From Antarcticimicrobium luteum (lineage in GTDB: Bacteria; Pseudomonadota; Alphaproteobacteria; Rhodobacterales; Rhodobacteraceae), in NCBI RefSeq assembly GCF_004358185.1, contig NZ_SMUV01000064.1:85116-149115 (forward strand): DNA of 64,000 bases, given 5' to 3'. A program made the translations under genes and the position numbers. The notes under the pieces were generated by a model. That model had not been told where the DNA came from. It worked only from the letters and a program-made list of their open reading frames with translations, and did no database searches. Shown one piece after another: positions 1 through 9,100 of the stretch (position 1 is the first letter of the stretch; the number at the start of each line of letters is the position of its first letter).

Positions 1-4
1 GGCA

Positions 5-1045
5 TCACTCCTGATGCGCGGCCTCATACTCCCGGATTTTGTCCTGCATGGCTTTGTAGATATCTTCGGCGTTATCAACGCCGGCATCCTCGACCGATTG
101 AAGATAGGCCGCCATCATGGGCTGCAGGGTCTCTTCCCAGCGGGTGCGCTGCTCGTCAGAGAGGGTGATGATCTCATGGCCCGCGTCGATCGCCTCCTGG
201 CGTGCGGGCGCATCCCATTGATCCCACCAGTCGCCGAATTTCGCGACCAGATCGGCGCCCGAATATTTGTCGATGCAGGCCTGGGCCGTGTCGCTCAGCC
301 GGTCGTAAGAGCGCTGGTTCATCACGTAGAAGAACGAAACGGTATAGGCGCCAAGATCGAGATGGTAGTTCAGCACCTCGTTCAGGCCAAAGCTCTTGAC
401 CGGATCCCAGGGGAAAACGGTGCCGTCGATGACGCCGCGCTGCAGGCTTTCATAGACCTCTCCCGGCGGCAGACCCTGCGGATCGGCGCCCAGAAAGGAC
501 AGCATCTCGGAGACCGCCGGGCTGGGGGTGCGGATGCGCAGCCCATCCATGTCCTCAATCGTCTCGACCTTCTTCTTGCCGGTGTGCAGCAGGCCGCCGT
601 TGTGGGCATGAAGCGCCAGAACTTTCAGCCCCCGGTATTCTTCGGAGAGATACTCGGGGTAAAGAGACCAGAGCGCATAGCTTGCCGCGCCGGCGTCATC
701 GGTCAGGAACGGCATGTCGATCAGCGAGGTGCGCGGGAACCGGCCGCGCGGGATGCCGTGCAGGCCATGTGCGATGTCGACCACCCCGGCCATGACCTGT
801 TCCTGCTGGCGCGCGACATTGCCCAGCTGCGAGCCGGCTGGAAAGATCTCGAACTCGACCTCGCCGCCCGTGCAGGCGGTGATCTGCTCTGTCCAGGGCA
901 CGATGAAATCGGTGTGAATACCGTGAACCGCCGGCAGGTAGTGGCTGACCTTCAGCTTGGTCTTGGCCTCGGCGGCGACCGTGCCGGTCAGGGCCATGAT
1001 GGCGGAAAGTGCCGCGCTGGCCAGAAGATTGGGTTTGCGTGTCAT
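5..1045 (-). CDS. TRAP transporter substrate-binding protein (DctP family)
   Basis: Predicted periplasmic solute receptor of a tripartite ATP-independent (TRAP) importer, 346 aa. It has an N-terminal signal peptide ending near AEA (residues 24-26) and then the beta-strand start typical of DctP proteins (KLKVSHYLPAVHG). Later segments are also DctP-like, such as the GLRIRTP stretch and PPGEVYESLQRGVIDG. The ATG at 1045 was chosen over an upstream in-frame start because AGGGAGGATT lies just before it and the signal peptide begins there. It follows the P450 gene on the same strand with a 60-bp gap, so the two are probably co-transcribed. The partner membrane subunits (DctQ, DctM) are not in the window and probably lie to the left. 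The substrate is unknown; the context suggests the compound oxidised by the P450. Confidence 0.88.
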   Translation of the reverse strand: MTRKPNLLASAALSAIMALTGTVAAEAKTKLKVSHYLPAVHGIHTDFIVPWTEQITACTGGEVEFEIFPAGSQLGNVARQQEQVMAGVVDIAHGLHGIPRGRFPRTSLIDMPFLTDDAGAASYALWSLYPEYLSEEYRGLKVLALHAHNGGLLHTGKKKVETIEDMDGLRIRTPSPAVSEMLSFLGADPQGLPPGEVYESLQRGVIDGTVFPWDPVKSFGLNEVLNYHLDLGAYTVSFFYVMNQRSYDRLSDTAQACIDKYSGADLVAKFGDWWDQWDAPARQEAIDAGHEIITLSDEQRTRWEETLQPMMAAYLQSVEDAGVDNAEDIYKAMQDKIREYEAAHQE

Positions 1046-1105
1046 CTGAGAATCCTCCCTGTGATGTCTCGGGGGTTTAGGGGTGCTTGGGCCGGTCACC
1101 GGGCG

Positions 1106-3460
1106 TCAGAGCGCCAGCTTGATCCGGCCTCCGTTCTTTGCGCGCGAACAACAGGCCATCATGCGGCGGTTTTCCGCCCGTTCCGCCCGTGTAAGCACCA
1201 TGTCGCGGTGGTCGATTTCTCCTGACAGCACATCGACCTCGCAACTGCCGCACAGACCTTCGCAGCAGTCGGAGGCGACGTCGATGCCGGCGGCCTGCAT
1301 CGCGTCCAACAGCGTCTGGTCGGCGGCGACGGTCAGGGTCAGGCCGGAGTCCTTCAACTCGACGTCGAAGGCCTGTTCCTTGTCCGGGTCGAGCCCGGTA
1401 TCATGTGCCGAGAAGTGTTCGAAATGCAGTGTGCCCTCGGGCCTGTCCGCCGTCAGATCCTCCAGTGCAGTGATCATTCGCTCCGGGCCGCAGCAATATA
1501 TCTGGCCGCCCTCGGGCAGGGCGGCGACGATTGCCGGCAGATCGGCGCGGGCGCCTTCGTCCTTGATGTGGAGGCTCAGGTGGTCCGAATGATCGGCCTG
1601 CAGCCGACCAAGCAGCGCCATGGTCGCGCGCGCGCGGCCGCAATAGTGGATCGCATAGGGTTTCCCCAGCGCCTTCAGCCGGTCGGCCATGGCGAGGATC
1701 GGGGTCACGCCAATCCCGCCTGCGATCAGCACATAGGCCGGCGCCTCCTCGTCCAGGCGGAACAGGTTACTGGGCCCGCGCAGGCGCAGTTCCATCCCCT
1801 CGCGGAGATGGTCGCAGATATAGCGCGAACCGCCGCGCCCCTCGTCCTCGCGCAGGATGGCGAGGTCGTAGCCCGGCGCGTCGGCCTGGCCGCAGAGCGA
1901 ATATTTGCGGTCGTACCCGCCTGCGACCAGCTCCACATGCGCCCCGGCACTCCAGCGCGGCAGCGGGCGACCCTTGGCGTCTTCCAGTGTCAGGCCGACG
2001 ATGCCGTCCGCCTCTTGCCGCACGTCTGCCACGCGGACCTTGCGGGCGATGTCGCGGCGAGACGGCGCGCCGACCGGGAAATACAGATTGTCGTGGGCAA
2101 GTTGCAGGTGCTCCCGCTCCGGGTTCAGCGCCGGATCCCATTCGACCCAGAGGTGATCCGGGCCGCGAAACGAGGTGTTGGGCAGATAGGTGAACGCCTG
2201 CTCGGCCAGCCGCAGGTGGGGCAGGCGGCGGGTGAACTCCTCAAGAAAGATCCGCATCTCCATCCGGCCGATGTTCTTGCCCATGCACTGGTGGCTGCCA
2301 TAGCCGAAGGTCAGGTGATCGACGGCGTTGTCGCGGTAGATGTCGAATTTGTCGCCATCCTCGAAATGCCGCTCGTCCTGGTTGCCGGAGGCCTGCACGA
2401 TCAGCAGCTTTGCCCCCTCGGGCAGATCGACGCCGTTCAGCGTGGTGGGGGCGGTGGTCTGCCTCCGCCAGGCGACGATCGAGCCGGCATAGCGCAGGCA
2501 TTCCTCGACCGCGTTGGGAATGAGGCTCGGGTCGGCGCAGATGTCGTCCCATGCCTCGCGGTTGGACAGCAGGGTCTTGAACATGTTGACGGAGGCGAGC
2601 GAGGTGGTCTCATGCGCCGCGACGATGATCGCCATCATCATCGAATGCACATAGCTGTCGGTGACCACGTCGGGCATTTCTGCATTCTTGCGGATGGTTT
2701 CATGCATCCAGCCGGTCCCCTCGGGCTCGGCCTTCATCTTTTCGATGATCTTTCCGGCATATTCCCAGAACCGGCCGACGTCGTGGGCGACGGCGATCTG
2801 CTGATCGTCGGTGGGCTTGCCCCAGGTGTTGACCGAATGCGCGACGGAGAAGGTGCGCAGCACCGCGATCTCGTCCTCGGGAACGCCGAGGAAATGCAGC
2901 GCCACGTTCAGCGGCACCTCATAGAGCATCGCCTCGACCAGATCGACGCGGCCCTGGTCGATAAAGGCGTCCATCTTTTCTCGGGTCAGGCGGCGGACCA
3001 TCTCCTGGTGGTGTTCCAGATTGGCGGGGATGAAGTGATCCATCAGTGCCCGGCGTCGCTCCATATGCGCCGGCTCGTCCTCGTTCACCATGGTGCGGTT
3101 CATGGCATAGCCGTAGCTTTTCAGCACCTCCATCGCTTCGGGCGTGGCGGGGGTGACCTTTTCCAGCACGTTGCGGGGCGAGAACAGGATGCCGTCCCGG
3201 AACACCGCCTTGATGTCGTCATAGCGGCTGACCACCCAGTAGCCGAGCTTGGGGCTGTAGAAGACCGGCAGCTGGTCGCGCGACCAGCGCAGCGCCTCGG
3301 CCGGATCGAGCTGATAGGGGCCTTCGAAGGCATCGAAAGCGCGGGCCATGGCGGCCGGGTCGGTGACCGGACAGCCGTCTTGCGCCGCCTTTTCCGCGCC
3401 GGCGCCGCCGAACGGGCAGGTCTGCGAACCGATTGATGCCTGTTGCGCCGAATCCGTCAT
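1106..3460 (-). CDS. Self-sufficient cytochrome P450-reductase fusion (CYP116B/P450RhF type)
   Basis: Monooxygenase carrying its own electron-transfer chain in one 784-aa chain, predicted cytoplasmic. Order of domains: heme domain (about 1-440) with the I-helix AHETTS (282-287), the ExxR motif (E320-R323) and the heme ligand loop FGYGSHQCMG with Cys392; an FMN/ferredoxin-reductase-like domain (about 470-570) with RKYS at 518-521; an NAD(P)H subdomain with GGIGVTP (581-587); and a C-terminal plant-type 2Fe-2S domain with Cys732/733, Cys737, Cys740 and Cys770/771. This is the class VII layout of CYP116B enzymes, and all key residues are present. A GGGAGGAG ribosome site precedes the ATG. It is divergent from an IclR regulator and followed by a TRAP receptor gene, which suggests a catabolic role toward an imported compound. 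The substrate cannot be read from the sequence. Confidence 0.93.
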   Translation of the reverse strand: MTDSAQQASIGSQTCPFGGAGAEKAAQDGCPVTDPAAMARAFDAFEGPYQLDPAEALRWSRDQLPVFYSPKLGYWVVSRYDDIKAVFRDGILFSPRNVLEKVTPATPEAMEVLKSYGYAMNRTMVNEDEPAHMERRRALMDHFIPANLEHHQEMVRRLTREKMDAFIDQGRVDLVEAMLYEVPLNVALHFLGVPEDEIAVLRTFSVAHSVNTWGKPTDDQQIAVAHDVGRFWEYAGKIIEKMKAEPEGTGWMHETIRKNAEMPDVVTDSYVHSMMMAIIVAAHETTSLASVNMFKTLLSNREAWDDICADPSLIPNAVEECLRYAGSIVAWRRQTTAPTTLNGVDLPEGAKLLIVQASGNQDERHFEDGDKFDIYRDNAVDHLTFGYGSHQCMGKNIGRMEMRIFLEEFTRRLPHLRLAEQAFTYLPNTSFRGPDHLWVEWDPALNPEREHLQLAHDNLYFPVGAPSRRDIARKVRVADVRQEADGIVGLTLEDAKGRPLPRWSAGAHVELVAGGYDRKYSLCGQADAPGYDLAILREDEGRGGSRYICDHLREGMELRLRGPSNLFRLDEEAPAYVLIAGGIGVTPILAMADRLKALGKPYAIHYCGRARATMALLGRLQADHSDHLSLHIKDEGARADLPAIVAALPEGGQIYCCGPERMITALEDLTADRPEGTLHFEHFSAHDTGLDPDKEQAFDVELKDSGLTLTVAADQTLLDAMQAAGIDVASDCCEGLCGSCEVDVLSGEIDHRDMVLTRAERAENRRMMACCSRAKNGGRIKLAL

Positions 3461-3607
3461 CGTCCCGTCTCCTCCCGGTTATGATGTCCGGTGCCTCGTT
3501 TAATTTGCTAATAGTGAACATGCAATCGCCAATATCGTTACGGTATGTGCGGATATAGAGATGCGTTGTTGCCCGGGGGGCGGAATATGGCTATTTGCGG
3601 CCCCGAC

Positions 3608-3655
3608 GCAGAACCGCAGAACCGCAGAACCGCAGAACCGCAGAACCGCAGAACC
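3608..3655. repeat. Six perfect tandem copies of GCAGAACC upstream of iclR
   Basis: Six head-to-tail 8-bp units (GCAGAACC) with no mismatches, ending 27 bp before the iclR start codon and inside the 222-bp intergenic region shared with the divergent P450 gene. The unit length is not a multiple of three and the repeat lies outside both genes, so a change of copy number would alter promoter or leader spacing rather than a protein. Confidence 0.97.
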
Positions 3656-3682
3656 GTGGGACAGGGCAGGACAGGGAGCTGA

Positions 3683-4363
3683 ATGGCACAGGGAACGCTC
3701 CAGACACTGGATCGCGGGATCGAGGCGCTTTTGCTGGTCGCCCGCACGCCGGGCGGGCTCAAGGTGGGCGACCTCGCGGAGCGGCTCTCCCTGCACCGCG
3801 CCGTGGCGTATCGGATCGTTGCGACCCTGTCGGGGCATGGCATGGTCCGGCGGTTGGATGACGGGCGCATCGTGCTCGGCGCCGCAGCGTTCCAGCTCGG
3901 GGCGCAGGCTGCCGACAGCATCCGGACGCAGGTCCGCCCGATTCTGGAGGATCTGGCCGAAAGGACCGGCGCGACCGCCTTTTTGTCCATGGCCGAGGGC
4001 GACGAATGTGTCGTGGTCCAGACCGCAGAGCCGCGGCAGGCGATGGTCAACATCCATTATCGGGTCGGCACCCGGCACCCGGTGAGCCGCGGGGCGGCTG
4101 GCATTGCCATTCTCTCGGCGCGTCCCGCGCGGCCGGACGACACCGAAGAGATCCTCTTCGCCCGCGCGCATGGATACAGTGCAACCCGTGGACAGTTGCA
4201 CAAGGGGGCCGTCGGCGTGTCGAGCCCTGTGCGCCTGCCCGGTGAGGCCTTTGCCGGGATGGAGTATTCCATTGGCGTCGTCGCGCTGGAGACGCTGGAT
4301 CAGGAAACTGCGCGCCAGGCCGTCCTGGAGGCGGCCCGCACCCTGTCCGAACGCTTCGTCTGA
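3683..4363 (+). CDS. IclR-family transcriptional regulator
   Basis: DNA-binding regulator of 226 aa. Residues 5-65 form the winged helix-turn-helix (TLQTLDRGIEALLLV, then GDLAERLSLHRAVAYRIVAT). The rest is the IclR effector domain, including TGATAFLSMAEGDECVVVQ and a C-terminal stretch ending in ARTLSERF. The ATG has an ACAGGGAG ribosome site. At 226 aa it is somewhat shorter than the usual 250-270. It is divergent from the P450-TRAP pair, the standard layout for a local IclR controller, so it most likely regulates that pair. The octamer repeat immediately upstream may affect its own expression. Confidence 0.87.
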   Translation: MAQGTLQTLDRGIEALLLVARTPGGLKVGDLAERLSLHRAVAYRIVATLSGHGMVRRLDDGRIVLGAAAFQLGAQAADSIRTQVRPILEDLAERTGATAFLSMAEGDECVVVQTAEPRQAMVNIHYRVGTRHPVSRGAAGIAILSARPARPDDTEEILFARAHGYSATRGQLHKGAVGVSSPVRLPGEAFAGMEYSIGVVALETLDQETARQAVLEAARTLSERFV

Positions 4364-4627
4364 CAACGCCTTTGTCCCTTGTCCGGGCGCGGCATTTGTC
4401 GAACGGGGGGGCAGCGCAATTTCCCGGATGCGCGGTTTCAAGGCCTTTGGCGGTCGCATCGCCGCAAAAGGCATGACCGGGAACCCGTCGAAACCCACAT
4501 TTTCATCGTCCGTTTGAGCGGCCTCGCCGCCACCGGGATCTTTCGCCGGCATGAGGTCAATGGGGGGGGAGGATCATCCTGTCCCTGGCGTGAGGGCTGC
4601 AACAACGCCTTGCGGGGCGGTCAATTG
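4364..4627. other. Intergenic region after iclR, no gene seen
   Basis: This stretch runs from the iclR stop to the first TetR-type palindrome. An open frame crosses it, but it has no ribosome site and no recognisable protein features. I see no strong terminator hairpin. Confidence 0.5.
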
Positions 4628-4647
4628 GATAGTAACCAATTACTATC
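4628..4647. promoter_or_regulatory. Palindromic operator GATAGTAACCAATTACTATC (site 1)
   Basis: Perfect 8-bp arms (GATAGTAA / TTACTATC) around a 4-bp centre, lying 16 bp before a small ORF and 243 bp before the RND membrane fusion gene. Sixteen of its 20 bases match a second palindrome at 10532-10551 in front of the tetR gene. This is the expected form of a TetR-family operator, so it is proposed as the binding site of the TetR protein encoded at 10647. Binding is inferred. Confidence 0.75.
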
Positions 4648-4663
4648 AAGTGTGAGGGTCGAA

Positions 4664-4894
4664 ATGATCGCAGGAAGATTGACAGGAACCGGGCCTGAGT
4701 TGCGGCAGGTCAACCCGCCGCTTTCCACAGTGTCGACTTTCCAGGGAATTCGTTTGCTGGCGCTGGTTTTCACGGGGCGGGCTGGCCTGCGCCCGGCGGA
4801 GCCGTTCGGGCAATTCTGTGCCTGGCAGGGCGCGCAAGCGCTGCCAGGGATCAGGCGCCGGTTCGACCCGGACAAAGAGGAAGCTCGGCCGTGA
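4664..4894 (+). CDS. Possible small leader ORF of the RND operon, 76 aa
   Basis: Short ORF starting at an ATG with GAGGG five bases upstream. It begins 17 bases after the operator, and its TGA overlaps the GTG start of the next gene as GTGA. That arrangement is typical of translational coupling. The product (MIAGRLTGTGPELRQVNPPL...) has no domain I recognise, one weakly hydrophobic stretch (GIRLLALVFTG) and a charged C-terminus. Codons are mostly GC-ending, as in neighbouring genes. It may instead be untranslated leader that is open by chance. Position and ribosome site are the only support. Confidence 0.4.
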   Translation: MIAGRLTGTGPELRQVNPPLSTVSTFQGIRLLALVFTGRAGLRPAEPFGQFCAWQGAQALPGIRRRFDPDKEEARP

Positions 4895-6195
4895 AGATAC
4901 CGCGCGGATTACGACTGATTGCGCCGATCGCACTCGGGGTTTGCGTCGCGGCATGGTTCATCTCGACATCCGAGCCTCCGGGGCGGGTGAAGCATGCAGA
5001 GCGCAGCGTGGTCGCGCACACGATCACGGCCGAGGCCGTGTCGCTGCGGACGGTTGTGCGCGGCTATGGCAACGTCAAGGCCGCGCGCAGCTGGGAGGCG
5101 GTGGCCGAAGTCGCCGGCACCATCATCCGGCGTCACCCCGATCTGGAGACGGGCAACATCCTTCCACCGGGCACAAGGGTCCTGAAGATCGATCCGACGG
5201 TATACGAACTGGCGGTGGCCGAGGCCGAGGCGGACCTGAGGGCGCTGGCGGCGGATCTGGCCCAGCTCGATGTCGATCAGGCTAACACCAGCCGTCTCGT
5301 GGCGCTGGAAGAGAGCCGCCTGCACCTTGCCGAGGCCGAACTGGCGCGGGTCCGGGATCTGGTCGAGCGCGGCGTGGCGGCGCAATCGGCGCTGGATTCA
5401 CAGGAACGCACCACCTTGCAGGTCCGCCGCGGTGTCGAGGAGCTGCGCAATGCGCACGCGTTGATCCCGTCGCGGCGCGCCCGGCTTGACTCGCAGATGG
5501 CGCGGACCAAAGCGATTTTGGCCCGCTCACGGCGCGATCTTGAAAAGACCGACATCGTCGTGCCCTTCGATCTGCGGGTCGGCCGGGTGCATGTCGAACG
5601 GCATCAGTTCGTCGGGGCCGGCCAGCCGCTGATCAGCGCAGATGGCATCAATCGTGTCGAGATCGCCGCACAGATCCCGGTGATGTCGTTCCGGCGCCTG
5701 CTGGCGGGCACGGCGCCGGGTGACACGATGACGTTTTCGGGTCTTGCGGAGCGTTTGGCAAAGGTGTCCGCCGAGGTGCGGCTCGTCTCCGACCCGTCGC
5801 AGAGCTGGATCGGCCGTCTGGTGCGGGTGGAAAGCGCGCTGGACCCGCAGGCCCGGTCCGTTCCCGCCGTGATCGAGGTGGACAACCCCTATGCCGGGGC
5901 CAATCCGCCCCTGCGGTTGCCGCTGGTCCCGAACATGTATGTCGAGGTCGTGCTGACTGGACCGGACGCGCAGGCGCGCGTCACCCTCCCCGACAGCGCG
6001 ATCCACGAGGGCGGCCTGGTTTATCTGCGCGACAGCGACGGCCGGCTTGAGCTGCGCGACGTCTCGGTCGCCTGGCGGCAGTCGGGGCAGGCGGTGCTGG
6101 CAGGCGGTGTGGCCCCCGGCGAGGAGGTCATTCTCGATGATCTGATGCCGGCGATTCCGGGCCTGCGGGTCGACCCGGTGGGGGCGTCGGAATGA
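4891..6195 (+). CDS. RND efflux periplasmic adaptor (membrane fusion protein)
   Basis: Adaptor subunit linking an inner-membrane RND pump to an outer-membrane channel, 434 aa. It starts at GTG 4891, preceded by AAAGAGGA. Residues 9-26 are a single hydrophobic membrane anchor. A lipoyl/barrel-sandwich half follows (GYGNVKAARSWEAVAEVAG), then a long helical hairpin (about 105-210) rich in Ala, Glu and Arg, then the second lipoyl half (IVVPFDLRVGRVHVERHQFVG) and a beta-barrel region ending near VPNMYVEVVLTG. The stop overlaps the ATG of the permease gene as ATGA, so the pair is translationally coupled. No outer-membrane factor gene is nearby, so a chromosomal TolC homologue is presumably shared. 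Confidence 0.9.
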   Translation: MKIPRGLRLIAPIALGVCVAAWFISTSEPPGRVKHAERSVVAHTITAEAVSLRTVVRGYGNVKAARSWEAVAEVAGTIIRRHPDLETGNILPPGTRVLKIDPTVYELAVAEAEADLRALAADLAQLDVDQANTSRLVALEESRLHLAEAELARVRDLVERGVAAQSALDSQERTTLQVRRGVEELRNAHALIPSRRARLDSQMARTKAILARSRRDLEKTDIVVPFDLRVGRVHVERHQFVGAGQPLISADGINRVEIAAQIPVMSFRRLLAGTAPGDTMTFSGLAERLAKVSAEVRLVSDPSQSWIGRLVRVESALDPQARSVPAVIEVDNPYAGANPPLRLPLVPNMYVEVVLTGPDAQARVTLPDSAIHEGGLVYLRDSDGRLELRDVSVAWRQSGQAVLAGGVAPGEEVILDDLMPAIPGLRVDPVGASE

Positions 6196-9100
6196 TCCGC
6201 TGGTTCACCGAACACCCGACCGCGGCCAACCTGTTGATCGTGCTGATCTTCGCTGCCGGTCTCATGGCCGCGCCGACACTCAGGCGCGAGACCTTTCCCG
6301 ACTTCCGGCCGGTCGAGGCGGAGATCAGCGCCATTTATCGCGGCGCCGCCGCCGAAGAGGTCGAGGACGCGATCTGCCGCCGGATCTGGGACGCGGTCGA
6401 AAGCGTCGAGAACCTGGAAGAGCTGACATGCAATGCGCAGGCCGGCATCGGCCGGGCCACGGCCACGATGGCGCCGGGCGGTGACAGCGCGCGTTTCGTG
6501 AACGATCTGCGCACCGAGGTATCGGCGGTGGATGATTTCCCCGACCAGGCCGATCCGGCCATCGTGCGGGAATTGCATCGCACCGACAACGTGACCTCCG
6601 TCGCGGTGGCGGGGGATCTGCCGGCGGCGCATCTGGAACGGTATGCGGCAGCGCTTCAGGATCGTCTGTCGGCGCTGCCGGGCGTGGCAAAGGTGACGAT
6701 GTCCGGGTTCGGCACGCGGCAGTTCCGGATCACGGTTCCGCGCGCGGTGATGGAACAGCACGGTCTGACGGTGACGGCGCTGGCCGCGACAATCGACGCG
6801 CAGAGCGTCGACCGGCCGCTCGGCAGCCTGGACACCGGCGACCGCGAGATCAGCCTTCGCTTTACCGACGAACGCCGCAGCCTGGCCGGACTGGGGGATC
6901 TGGTGGTGCTCTCCGAACCGAACGGCGCCGAGCTGACACTGGGCCAGATCGCGACCATCTCCGAAAGCTACGCGCCGGAAGAGGAGCGCGCCTTTCTCGA
7001 CGGTCAGCGCGCGGTGTTCCTGCAGGTCGACAAGGCGCTGGGCGCGGACGCGCTGGAGGTATTCGACAGCGTCGAGCGACTGGTTGCGGAAGAACGTGCG
7101 GCCCTGCCCGACACGCTGCGGCTCGAAATCGTCAAGGATATGACCAGCATCGTGCGCGACCGGCTGGTGATGCTGGTGCAGAACGGGATCATCGGGCTGG
7201 CTCTGGTGATCGCGGTGATGAGCCTGTTTTTCCGACCCGGTTTCGCGATCTGGGCCGCGATGGGGCTGCCGGTGGCCATCATGGGTGCCTTTGCGGCGAT
7301 GGCGCTTCAGGGATTGTCGCTGAACATGATGACCCTTGTCGCCCTTCTGATGGCGATCGGGATCGTGATGGACGATTCGATCGTGATTTCCGATTCAATC
7401 GCCGAGGCCGCCGCCCGTGGTGCCTCGCGGACCGAGGCGGCCATAATCGGCGCCCGCGCCGTGATGCCGGGCGTGCTGTCATCCTTTGCGACCACCATCG
7501 CGGTCTTCGGGCCGCTCGCCTTTCTCGCCGGGGAATTGGGCGCGGTTCTGGAGGTCGTGCCGCTGGTCCTGATCGCGGCGCTGGCGGCGAGCCTGGCCGA
7601 GGCGTTCTGGGTGCTGCCGCACCACCTGAGCCACGGGCTGAAGAGCGCGGACAAGCCGCCGTCGCGGTTCCGTGCAGGGTTCGACGCCTGGTTCGAGCGG
7701 TTCCGCGAAAGGCGGATCGGCGCTGCGGCCGATCTGGCGATCCGCCACCGATACCTGGTCACCGGCGCGACCATCGCGGCGCTGATCGTGACCGTCGGGT
7801 TGATGGCCGGCGGCTATCTCAAACGCGAGGCGATTCCGGCCATCGACGGCGACGTTCTGGAGGCCCGCATCCTGATGCCGCAGGGCACGCCGCTGACCCG
7901 GACAACCGGGGTGGTGGACCGGGTGACCGCCGCGCTGAATCTGGTCGACGCCACCTTTGCCCCGGATCAGCCCGGTGGCGCGGCGCTGGTGAAATCCGTG
8001 CAGGCCCGCTTCAACCACAACGCCACGGCGGGCGAATCCGGCCCGCATGTGGCGACGATCAGCGCCGATCTTCTGGGCGCCGAGACGCGGACCGTGACGC
8101 TGGACGAGATCGTGACGCAGTGGCACGAGGCGATCGGCGAGGTGCCCGGCGCGTTGGCCATCCTGCTGACCGAACCGAGCATCGGCCCACAGGGGATCGC
8201 GATTGAAATTCGTTTGTCCGCGCCGGACCTCGATGACCTCGCAGTCGCGGCGGACCGGCTGTTGACCGAAACCCGGACCTATGCCGGGGTCTTCAACGCC
8301 ACCCACGATCTGCGCCCCGGCAAGCCGGAGCTTCGGTTGCGGCTCGCCGAGGGGGCGACCGGATTGGGGTTGAGCGCGCGCGAGGTCGCCGATCAGATCG
8401 GGGCGGCCTTTCTGGGCCGGGTCATAACGACGGTCCAGAAGGGGGACATCGCGCATGAGGTCGAGCTTGAGCAATCGCCCGAGGACCGCGATTCCCGCGA
8501 CGATCTGCGCGATTTCACCGTGACGCTGCGGGGCGGGCAGCAGGTGCCGTTGTCAACGGTGGCGCAGATCGACGAGGCGCGGGGCTGGTCCTCCATTTCC
8601 CATGTTGACGGACAACGCACGGTCACCGTTCAGGCGGACGTCGATACCCGTATCGGAAACGCCGACGCCATCGTGTCCCAGCTGGCGACCGGGTTTCTGC
8701 CCCAGCTCGCGGCCGCGACGCCGGGGTTGCATTTCGAGATCGGCGGGCAAAGCGCCAATTCGGCGGAAACGGTCGCGTCGATCCTGCGCGGTTTCCTGAT
8801 TGGGCTGGTCGGCATTTATGTGGTTCTGTCGTTCCAGTTCCGCAGCTACGTCGAGCCGGTGATCGTGATGGTGTCGATCCCGCTGGCCTTTATCGGCGTG
8901 GTGCAGGGCCATCTGATCATGGGGTACAACATCTCGATGCCCTCGCTGATCGGCGCCGCGTCGCTGGCCGGGATCGTGGTGAATAACGCGATCCTGCTGG
9001 TCCAGGTTGTCAAACAGCATGCCGGCGCGGGGATGGATCTGGCGCGGGCGGCCGGGCAGGCCAGTCGCGAGCGGTTCCGCCCGATCCTGATGTCGGTGTC

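Noticed and set aside
1403..3436. 677-codon plus-strand frame opposite the P450 gene
   Set aside because: It is an antisense shadow of a strongly conserved P450-reductase; its translation is Gly/His/Asp-rich without domains.
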